From: Ooceraea biroi
Lineage: Eukaryota; Arthropoda; Insecta; Hymenoptera; Formicidae
Direction of reading: 5' to 3'
DNA length: 64,000 nt
NCBI RefSeq assembly: GCF_003672135.1
Contig: NC_039517.1
Span: 10,254,601-10,318,600 of the forward strand
The position numbers and the translations under genes are program-made. How positions within the stretch are numbered: the stretch's first letter is position 1; each line of letters begins with the position of its first letter. Below are positions 61,601-64,000 of the stretch, in pieces. Below the pieces are notes generated by a model that was given only the letters and a program-made list of their open reading frames with translations, was not told the origin of the DNA and made no database searches.

Positions 61601-62548
61601 AGGAATAAAACGCACCGACTATCGTGAGAACGGTCTCGGTCTTGTCCGTCTGCTTGCTTATTTTACAAGTGTATTCGCCACTATCTTCGAGAGTTGCGCT
61701 CTTGATCGTCAGCCGGCACACGCCCGACATATCCTTAGAGATGCTGAACTGGTCTCCATCCTGGGCAACGACAATCAATCAACATCAAGAAACCAAAACT
61801 CAAGATTTTAAAAAAAGTTCTCAAACTTTATCGATTACCTCGAGTTTCGTTTTGCCTTTGTACCAGGAAACTTGCGCCAAATTAGAACTGACTGTACATT
61901 CCATGTAAGTTTCGTGTTTCGCGAAGCCGCTGGTCTTTTTCGACAACGGCTTCGTAAAGGTGTACGTCGGATCGGGTTCTGAAATTTAAGAAATTATGAA
62001 GAGAGACTATAGATGTTATTCGAGAATTCGTTCAAAACGAAGGAAAAATATGCCGCATACCGTCCACATTGAGGAAGCCTGTGCTGGACACACCGGCGAT
62101 CTCGATCGTGTATTTTCCGGTGTCTTCGACTTTAGGACCAGTAATGATAAGCTGGTAACAGTCTTCCTCGTTCTTGAATTTGTATTTGGCCGACGGGAAT
62201 AATTCCTGCAGGAAAAGATTTGTTTAGTTCGTACTAAATTATTTTATTATATACAAATTATATTATACAAATTATATTTTAATAAAAAACTTTTATTTAA
62301 TATTTTTGGCTTATTTTTGCATAAGAAATTATCTGCTTTTTGATTGTACTACTATTTTTGACACGTATTCCGCAAAAATAAAGGCATATGATTAAGAATT
62401 ATTTTTCAAGAATAACACTTACATCTTTTCGGAAGAACCACTTTGGCTTGCAATTCGGTTTCGAAAAGTTTGCTTCGAAGACGACTTTCTTATCTTTGCC
62501 TTCCTTGGCGTATTGGTCCACCAGTGGCTTCAGGAAGCTTTCCGCTTT
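15524..62548 (-). CDS. bt: Projectin/twitchin (bent), giant muscle Ig/Fn3/kinase protein; 5' end beyond the window
   Basis: This is the insect connecting-filament and A-band protein of the titin/twitchin family, a mechanosensor with a regulated kinase. I could join 65 exons on the minus strand with GT/AG borders and matching phases from 62,548 to the TGA at 15,524-15,526: 21,915 nt, 7,304 codons plus stop. Domain order is 5 Ig; 14 x (Fn3-Fn3-Ig); Fn3-Fn3-Fn3-Ig; Fn3-Fn3-Ig; Fn3-Fn3-Fn3-Ig-Ig; Fn3-Fn3-Ig-Ig; Fn3; kinase; Ig-Ig; Ser-rich linker; Ig-Ig-Ig. The 39 Fn3 domains equal the number reported for Drosophila projectin. The 30 Ig domains are about nine fewer than there, so the N-terminal Ig domains and PEVK region must lie above 64 kb. 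No stop or frameshift was found. Exon coordinates are in the block entries below. Confidence 0.95.
17106..17137 (-). CDS. bt: Candidate alternative last exon of bt
   Basis: On the minus strand an AG acceptor (TTGATAG, with a pyrimidine-rich tract ~30 bases upstream) opens a 32-base exon reading TVNLGEL then TGA. It is in phase with the linker exon ending at 17,717 (phase 1), so splicing would give KELV-LSSTVNLGEL-stop. The canonical last exon ends VNPGEL-stop. The likeness continues past both stops into the 3' side (TGAAACC(G/A)ATCTCC ... GGATCTTAA), so this looks like a partial duplicate of the real terminal exon and 3'UTR. If used, it would make a projectin lacking the last three Ig domains. 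No transcript evidence is available here. Confidence 0.45.
17482..17575 (-). other. Exon-like open segment of unknown use in a bt intron
   Basis: A clean acceptor (AAAAACAG) precedes 94 bases. In one frame they read QEKAAKLTVKCLLENAYDQL and end in TAA at 17,482-17,484. In the frame compatible with the upstream linker exon they read PNPKSEMRDRKKQPN and end in TAA at 17,490-17,492. It could be another alternative terminal exon or chance. I recognise no family. Confidence 0.25.
17717..19454 (-). CDS. bt: bt: Ser/Thr-rich linker exons between C-terminal Ig domains
   Basis: Three small exons not covered by any long open frame: 19,398-19,454 (57 bp, EEQVKLVHDLLHSG), 18,591-18,757 (167 bp, IEQPLKPAPPPIVTVHKSSG then a Ser/Asn/Thr-rich run) and 17,717-17,837 (121 bp, KRSIKKYGSKLDTT, SPSRSRSTTKELV). 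Phases 1, 1, 0 and 1 join the Ig ending at 19,728 to the Ig starting at 16,906 without a break. The ~115 residues have no fold signature and look disordered. The SRSRS and STT runs could be phosphorylation sites. These exons could be skipped in some isoforms. Confidence 0.85.
18984..19246. repeat. MITE with ~80-bp inverted repeats in a bt intron
   Basis: The left arm (TATATTGAATGATTCACTTA, AGTTAACAC, TTAAAGATATTGAGAT) pairs with the right arm (ATCTTAATATCTTTAA, GTGTTAACTTAAGTGAATGA, ATATAATA). It is about 263 bp, non-coding and AT-rich. Confidence 0.75.
19728..20502 (-). CDS. bt: bt: two Ig domains directly after the kinase
   Basis: Exons: 20,212-20,502 (starts DRRQAAPRFVIKPQ; Ig with CRVIAIAAPTLSW and DRGEYIIRAEN) and 19,728-20,099 (a ~30-residue basic lead PREIPKYRPELHPVRRR, then Ig with CCLSGNPPPTVKWYKD and DSGKYRCVASN). 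The first follows the kinase tail with only a few residues between, as in twitchin. Splice phases are 1/1. Confidence 0.93.
20611..22963 (-). CDS. bt: bt: Ig-Ig-Fn3 and twitchin-type protein kinase domain
   Basis: Exons: 21,738-22,963; 21,522-21,655; 21,204-21,411; 20,977-21,129; 20,611-20,837. The long exon carries an Ig (WFKGAREIVSGSRY), a second Ig, an Fn3 (SWKPPLWDGGSNITNYV) and the start of the kinase, with glycine loop GTGAFGVVHRC and AAKFI with the ATP-binding Lys. The catalytic loop reads IIHL-DIKPEN across the splice between 21,522 and 21,411. The magnesium loop is DFGLATKLD and the P+1 region is FAAPEIVER. All catalytic residues are present, so an active Ser/Thr kinase of the MLCK/titin/twitchin group is expected. 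The stretch after HPWL (SRYLSIRDRLRAKYENW) corresponds in position to the family's autoinhibitory tail. Confidence 0.95.
23155..27975 (-). CDS. bt: bt: mixed Fn3/Ig region before the kinase
   Basis: Exons: 27,492-27,975; 27,098-27,353; 26,619-26,953; 26,419-26,534; 25,970-26,254; 25,655-25,794; 25,261-25,524; 24,522-25,138; 23,155-24,253. Domain order is Fn3-Ig, Fn3-Fn3-Ig, Fn3-Fn3-Fn3-Ig-Ig, Fn3-Fn3 and the first strand of another Ig (KPPEIIQPLSK). The regular Fn3-Fn3-Ig rhythm is lost here, as in Drosophila projectin and nematode twitchin. The 1,099-bp last exon contains two tandem Ig-class segments (LKNGREITLGGRF; TPPRIERMPDDLYL) followed by GLPGPPTGPLDVSDI. Confidence 0.92.
27976..28937 (-). 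other. Start of the 8.8-kb bt intron; repeat relic at 28,229-28,318
   Basis: This is intron sequence without coding potential. Positions 28,229-28,318 are the inverted, diverged copy of about 34,988-35,079 (shared words AAAAAGGCG, AAAGTAATTAATAAATTAT, TTTGGCGTTAAAAACT), one piece of a dispersed hAT-like repeat. A TATA-like run lies at about 28,866, 70 bp before the mariner-derived ORF. Confidence 0.5.
28938..29984 (+). CDS. Mariner-derived ORF, intact but with altered catalytic residues
   Basis: This is an uninterrupted 348-codon ORF on the strand opposite bt, inside its largest intron. It aligns by eye with full-length mariner transposases. It has an N-terminal helix-turn-helix (EEHRAVIKLCAKLGVTLGHT), GQKQTRYDHCTNII before the catalytic core, and SPDLSPCDYFLLNEI around the third catalytic Asp (D276). 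In mariners the first catalytic Asp sits in TGD(E/K)xW; here residues 151-157 read IVGGKTW, so Asp is replaced by Gly154. The second (HHDNAPSH in mariners) falls in YLLLDTSLDS, where the aligned residue is Leu241 with an Asp two positions later. A short E-rich insert (about 204-208) is unusual. No flanking inverted repeats were seen. An open frame kept without catalysis suggests a domesticated DNA-binding gene. A recently dead transposon copy is the alternative. Confidence 0.75.
   Translation: MPRFSPIPEEHRAVIKLCAKLGVTLGHTTKLINQAFGTNTQKGSFICWYQDCKNGRESIFGPCRCYASSKDDIAKVCKGHIRNMSPSWFATKVSLKGSAFDYVMAEIKKQVFHGRVIPSTLTRGQKQTRYDHCTNIIDTCRINSRFLDSLIVGGKTWFSVGQSRSPDEAGTLAQESINLVMFVSFYDSKGIIHCETGIMSTIGEEEEEKRCSYQVMEKVWHHIVEYRPEYRAKEQPSFYLLLDTSLDSISVRKFWADRRVCVFYQPPDSPDLSPCDYFLLNEIRRQLWGQELPNYKSFAARMKVIMNKIRYKDQKDCSSDLRNQFISKSFHELLERAEKCKEVNGDYV
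29985..30886. other. AT-rich intron spacer, nothing recognised
   Basis: No ORF with a domain, no repeat structure and no RNA gene was seen. It probably contains the 3' end of the mariner-derived transcript, if there is one. Confidence 0.4.
31736..32195 (-). pseudogene. Transposase C-terminal half, left arm
   Basis: The minus strand reads FMQDGAPAHRTRDVRNYL (second catalytic Asp), then HEWPPRSSDMTPLDFF (third acidic position). After a one-base shift in a run of T it continues GYIKENVYETEP, LHLCLQEGG and VFEHLQ to the stop at 31,736. This is the mirror image of the right-arm copy, with the same frameshift. Confidence 0.75.
32565..33024 (+). pseudogene. Transposase C-terminal half, right arm
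   Basis: The plus-strand copy of the same Tc1/mariner-type fragment has FMQDGAPAH, HEWPPRSSDMTPLDFF, the frameshift in the T run near 32,830, then ENMKERIRNVF, CLQEGGRVFEHLQ and TAA at 33,022-33,024. The N-terminal half is missing apart from the short piece in the palindrome centre. Confidence 0.75.
33872..34753. other. Intron spacer, nothing recognised
   Basis: AT-rich intron sequence with no domain-bearing ORF and no inverted repeat that I could see. Confidence 0.4.
34754..35101. repeat. Possible hAT-like MITE
   Basis: The left end CAGGCCCGGACTGGCTC resembles the reverse complement of the right end (GAGCTCAGTCGACCCTG), and CAGG-CCGGACTGG is a common terminal sequence of hAT-type elements. 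An inverted relic of part of it (34,988-35,079) lies at 28,229-28,318. No 8-bp target duplication was found. Confidence 0.4.
35118..35172. repeat. (TA)n microsatellite
   Basis: Alternating AT tract broken by a few TTAATATAAA interruptions. Confidence 0.9.
35215..35533. mobile_element. Terminal fragment of a related Tc1/mariner-like element
   Basis: This stretch is clearly similar to the terminal part of the 30,887-33,869 element (GCTAATGCCGGCGGTACTGT, TTTATTATAGTGTTTTGGAA, AGGGTTCCATTTAAA) and ends in GGCGGACCCTGTA. Only one end is present, so it is a relic. It abuts the next foldback element across a short TA run. Confidence 0.65.
35542..36619. mobile_element. Third foldback Tc1/mariner-like element (1.1 kb palindrome)
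   Basis: CAGGGTGTACCAAAAGTCTG at the left and its exact complement at the right are flanked by TA (35,540-41; 36,620-21). Arms of about 455 bp (35,542-35,995 and 36,163-36,619) enclose about 165 bp. On the outward-facing strands each arm encodes only a transposase tail (VRRLNKCLDVNGHQFEHLIK then stop, minus strand ending at 35,891; mirrored on the plus strand near 36,170-36,267). It is a third subfamily with the same architecture. Confidence 0.85.
36805..40526 (-). CDS. bt: bt: end of super-repeat 12, repeats 13-14 and the first Fn3 domains of the mixed region
   Basis: Exons: 40,201-40,526; 39,683-39,985; 39,074-39,458; 38,651-38,856; 38,104-38,564; 37,142-37,676; 36,805-36,999. Domains in order are end of Ig plus Fn3; Fn3; Ig plus half Fn3; half Fn3; Fn3 plus half Ig; half Ig plus Fn3 plus half Fn3; half Fn3. 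Domains here are often split, unlike upstream. The last exon ends in phase 1 at TAGHQR and must be spliced across the 8.8-kb transposon-filled intron to 27,975 (starts RPDAPEPP). Confidence 0.92.
40636..40681. repeat. (CT)n microsatellite
   Basis: About 22 uninterrupted CT units in a bt intron. Confidence 0.97.
41079..43624 (-). CDS. bt: bt: rest of super-repeat 11 and most of 12
   Basis: Exons: 43,322-43,624 (Fn3); 42,307-43,188 (Ig-Fn3-Fn3, 882 bp); 41,079-41,334 (most of an Ig; its last strand is on the next exon, 40,201-40,526). The Ig in the large exon starts VPPKIDRKYMLDV; the Fn3 domains carry LKWRPPKDDGGSE and DLEWAPPKKDGGSP. The exon ending at 41,079 stops in phase 2 after EHGNF, which fits the following exon exactly. 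Confidence 0.92.
41941..42104. repeat. MITE with GGCCGGTATTCATA ends and TAA target duplication
   Basis: Inverted ends GGCCGGTATTCATA and TATGAATACCGGCC enclose a second inverted stretch (GGATCTTATATTTAAGA; TCTTAAATATAAGATCC). It is 164 bp with TAA on both sides (41,938-40; 42,105-07). A 3-bp TAA duplication points to the PIF/Harbinger superfamily, an inference from family knowledge. Confidence 0.8.
43845..44097. repeat. piggyBac-like MITE (TTAA-flanked)
   Basis: TTAACCCTTTGCACT at the left and AGTGCAAAGGGTTAA at the right are exact reverse complements. TTAA target sites next to CCC/GGG termini are the hallmark of piggyBac elements. At 253 bp it has no coding capacity and would depend on a transposase elsewhere. 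Confidence 0.8.
44229..47082 (-). CDS. bt: bt: super-repeats 9-10 and the start of 11
   Basis: Exons: 46,783-47,082 (Fn3); 46,237-46,539 (Fn3); 45,585-46,043 (Ig plus first part of Fn3); 45,232-45,354 (rest of that Fn3); 44,229-45,116 (Fn3-Ig-Fn3 in one 888-bp exon). The Fn3 split between 45,585 and 45,232 joins as STEP-N-IEVTG in phase 1. Ig starts are APKIDRRNLRDVT and APRIDRTNLVEV. The linker motif KPSPPQGPLRASDV marks the last Fn3. Confidence 0.92.
47092..47228. repeat. Intronic repeat, copy 1
   Basis: About 137 bp matching 48,142-48,278 in direct orientation (AAATGTTATTTCTTAT, ATAATAATTATATTAATCG, ACAAAGCGGCAAAATATT shared). It has no inverted ends. Confidence 0.75.
47241..50433 (-). 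CDS. bt: bt: super-repeats 7-8
   Basis: Exons: 50,127-50,433 (Fn3); 48,937-49,818 (Fn3-Ig-Fn3 fused in one 882-bp exon); 47,828-48,127 (Fn3); 47,241-47,522 (Ig, starts PPKIDRRNLRD). The fused exon contains LKDWSKNHVDLKW, then AAPKIDRTNLKD, then SDVHKEGCTLKW, showing loss of two introns relative to the one-domain-per-exon pattern. The Ig at 47,241 reads ITAINQHGSDTAEV near its end. Confidence 0.92.
48142..48278. repeat. Intronic repeat, copy 2
   Basis: Direct copy of 47,092-47,228, 1 kb away, in the intron upstream of the next but one exon. Roughly 85% of bases agree by eye. The remainder of this 809-bp intron (48,128-48,936) is AT-rich with nothing recognised. Confidence 0.75.
50539..53083 (-). 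CDS. bt: bt: super-repeats 5-6
   Basis: Exons: 52,778-53,083 (Fn3); 52,333-52,635 (Fn3); 51,873-52,174 (Ig plus the first residues of the next Fn3); 51,344-51,623 (Fn3); 50,929-51,234 (Fn3); 50,539-50,813 (Ig). At two Ig/Fn3 borders the intron is shifted and sits in phase 0 instead of phase 1: exon 51,873 ends after GKPSKPK, and exon 50,539 ends just before VLSKPSKPKGP. The frame stays intact through both. Fn3 motifs include KLKWDKPEDDGGSP and DFVDLEWTPPKDDGG. Confidence 0.92.
53084..53845 (-). other. bt intron with unusual, CpG-containing composition
   Basis: Unlike the other introns, about 53,120-53,700 is rich in CG dinucleotides and poor in poly-A/T runs. I see no exon with matching phase and no repeat. 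It could hold a regulatory element or an internal promoter, but nothing proves that. Confidence 0.3.
53846..57722 (-). CDS. bt: bt: super-repeats 3-4
   Basis: Exons: 57,411-57,722 (Fn3); 56,969-57,271 (Fn3); 56,519-56,800 (Ig); 55,944-56,243 (Fn3); 55,395-55,697 (Fn3); 53,846-54,127 (Ig). Lengths are 312, 303, 282, 300, 303 and 282, all multiples of three and all in phase 1, with one domain per exon. Ig starts are KPRIDRTNLKP and KPHINRDKLQT. The two introns next to the last Ig exon (53,084-53,845 and 54,128-55,394) are unusually long. The second holds a nested MITE. Confidence 0.92.
54239..54730. repeat. Nested MITE: outer 18-bp inverted ends, inner GGGCGTCCGCAGG element
   Basis: TCAGTACTGATGGCTTCC at 54,239-54,256 is the exact complement of 54,713-54,730. 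Inside, 54,329-54,583 has its own inverted ends (CATGGGCGTCCGCAGG; CCTGCGGACGCCCATG), so one small element appears to have inserted into another. TACATTTTAGTTTAA stands directly left (54,224-54,238) and again at 54,766-54,780, 35 bp from the right end. Confidence 0.7.
54781..55394. other. AT-rich bt intron, nothing recognised
   Basis: Remaining part of the intron between Ig exon 53,846-54,127 and Fn3 exon 55,395-55,697. No exon, repeat or RNA gene was seen. Confidence 0.4.
57869..60340 (-). CDS. bt: bt: super-repeats 1-2 (Fn3-Fn3-Ig)
   Basis: Exons: 60,032-60,340 (Fn3, starts DVPSAPYDVEV); 59,213-59,803 (Fn3 plus Ig in one exon); 58,678-58,983 (Fn3); 58,270-58,572 (Fn3); 57,869-58,153 (Ig, starts RPRIDRTNFK). 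Fn3 domains show the P-x-x-P start, W in the B strand, DGG(A/S)PITGY and YEFRVRAVN. Ig domains show GEPAPETRW and DTGKYTLIAEN-like ends. Every exon begins and ends in phase 1. From here on the C-terminal direction is towards lower coordinates. Confidence 0.92.
60417..62548 (-). CDS. bt: bt: five tandem Ig domains before the Fn3/Ig core
   Basis: Exons: 62,423-62,548; 62,061-62,205; 61,839-61,978; 61,616-61,760; 61,369-61,510; 61,138-61,262; 60,719-61,072; 60,417-60,623. Most Ig domains here are split over two short exons, unlike the one-domain exons downstream. Typical Ig signs are VEDTGKYTIEIAG, LEDSGEYTCKI, VTDAGLYSCV and a Trp in WYKGK/WFKGD. The fourth and fifth domains (KLKDTVAIERE; VEGPCSAPLVF) are more divergent. 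The first visible exon starts in phase 0 at an AG acceptor and has no start codon, so the protein continues upstream. The phases of all eight exons fit together. Confidence 0.9.
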
Positions 62549-64000
62549 CTGCGAAAAAGAGATTACCGATCAACCATGGATCACGCTCGAAGATTCAATC
62601 CAGAAGTCCGATAGGTAGTATCGTTCAACATCGACAGCGGTTGCTTTGCCAAGGCGATGCAACAAGGGTAGTGGGAAAAACCGGCGGAAAAATCGAAAAA
62701 CGTGTTGCCTCTCCGTGCGAGCAGGAGAACGGAGGGCAAGGATGACAAAAAAAAAGACGAAGACGAAGTCCCTTCCGTGAGTAAAAGAGACTTCGAAAAA
62801 GACTCTAGAAAAATTGGTTCTAGAGAAAAATATGAAAAAATCTGCAAAAAGCTCGGGTCGACCGTTCGTTGACAGAGCCGGCCGAAACGTTCTCAAGCCC
62901 GTAAATTTCATGCTTGCTATTATTAAGATCAGTGTTAGAAGTTCTAGAAAGGAAGCTGGGCTTCCTTAAAAAAAAGAAATATTCGTCTTGTATTTGTTGA
63001 TGAAGGCAAGATGCGCGAGAAGATAGTTGCTGGAAAAGCTTCTGCTTACGATACATTTAAGATACGACATTGACGAAAGACGTTACTTCATATCAGGGAT
63101 TCTAATTTCGGATATTGGTCATTTTGTTTACTGAGAAGAAAGCAATTACTCTTCTTTAAAATTACAATTTGTAAATTAGCAGTCTCTTCGTTCTTCTCTC
63201 ATCGTAGAGAACAAATCATCGCAAATCAGAATCCCTTTAGTTGATTTTACAGTTATACAGAGTGTTTGTCGAAGGAATAAAGAAGATATTAGAAGTGGAA
63301 TTATATAAATCGAGTCAGAAAATGCAATAGTTCCAAAGATAGCGATGTGATTCTTCAATCTTAAGAAATTAATGTAGAATTTGAAAATAGCAGAATTTAT
63401 TTTAATCGAAGATAAAAGAAATAAAGTCCGAAGCAAGAATTCGCTCAAAAGTGTTGTTGAGAGAAAGAGTGAGTGTTCTCCAGCGAATCAGAACAAAGAC
63501 AGAGAGAGAGAAAGAGAGAATTCAGGCAGACAGATCGTCGCAGACGTTTCGGAGGACCGTGGAGGACAACAACGACAGGCAAACAAGGCAGTTTGATATC
63601 ACATGAAATTTATTTATTGATGAGAGTTCGATTCACGCGAGGGAACCGGTCCAACCTCCATCTTGATGAAGTGATGCAGAATCGGCCAGTCAGGAATTAA
63701 TTCGGCCAGAGAAGGCCTACGCGATCCACTATTCTAGAAACAATAAAAGGCAGATCCACGGTCATAGTATCTTCCTCGGAACATGGTTGTCTCAGCAAAG
63801 AATCGCGATTGATTCTCTTTTGTCATAAATCGATCGTGATTATTAATTTAACTCGTATGGCACTTTTCTTATCATAGATTTTGTCAGATGATTCGTCGCT
63901 ACTCGTCGTTGTGAGTTATGCAACTATGATTATGATCGTTAAATAATTGTAAAAGAATTATAATTATTGAATTGTTATGAAAAAAAGTTATTAAGAATAT
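62549..64000 (-). other. bt intron, no further exon recognised
   Basis: Upstream of the first visible exon there is no stretch with an Ig signature or PEVK-like codons on the minus strand. About 63,480-63,525 is (GA)-rich low complexity. The next coding exon therefore lies above 64 kb or is too short to recognise. Confidence 0.5.

Noticed and set aside
62736..62868. Plus-strand Lys/Asp/Glu-rich open stretch
   Set aside because: It is A- and G-rich intron sequence. It lies on the wrong strand for bt, has no start or splice context and no known domain.
1..64000. tRNA, rRNA or CRISPR arrays
   Set aside because: No cloverleaf with A/B boxes, no rRNA-like blocks and no regularly spaced direct repeats were seen. 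The tandem repeats here are microsatellites or protein-domain exons.

Overview
The window is animal (insect) genomic DNA: AT-rich, intron-rich, and crowded with DNA transposons of the Tc1/mariner, pogo, piggyBac and MITE types. A CYP4-type cytochrome P450 relic next to projectin/twitchin, and the mix of mariner-like elements, fit a hymenopteran and probably an ant. That placement is inference, not proof.

Layout. (1) 1-1396: half of a palindromic 'foldback' transposon and a short stretch that is the inverted copy of sequence near 6.85-8.1 kb, followed by a gap of exactly 100 N. This looks like an assembly seam. (2) 1.4-6.9 kb, + strand: a broken CYP4-like P450 pseudogene in eight recognisable exons, with a MITE and a decayed mariner in its introns, cut off before the haem-binding region. 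(3) 6.9-12.9 kb: a complete 2.1-kb foldback element, sharing a TA with a 3.9-kb pogo-like element that carries a decayed transposase and 750-bp inverted repeats. (4) 12.9-15.5 kb: a small MITE, a strong GC-rich hairpin, and the 3' flank of the main gene. (5) 15.5-62.5 kb, - strand: the giant muscle gene bt (bent; projectin/twitchin).

The bt reading frame could be followed through all 65 exons in the window with consistent splice phases, giving 7,304 codons plus a stop. From N to C they encode five Ig domains, fourteen Fn3-Fn3-Ig super-repeats, a mixed Fn3/Ig region, a protein kinase, two Ig domains, a Ser-rich linker and three Ig domains ending in NPGEL. In all there are 39 Fn3 and 30 Ig domains. 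The first exons (remaining N-terminal Ig domains and the PEVK-like spring) must lie above 64 kb.

The 8.8-kb intron at 27,976-36,804 holds most of the novelty inside bt. It contains an intact 348-codon mariner-derived ORF whose first catalytic Asp, and probably its second, is replaced (a domestication candidate). It also holds two more foldback elements, with arms of about 1.45 kb and 0.45 kb, that would fold into long dsRNA in the bt pre-mRNA. Other introns carry piggyBac-like, TAA-flanked and nested MITEs. A tiny in-frame alternative last exon at 17.1 kb repeats the C-terminal GEL-stop of the real last exon together with part of its 3'UTR.
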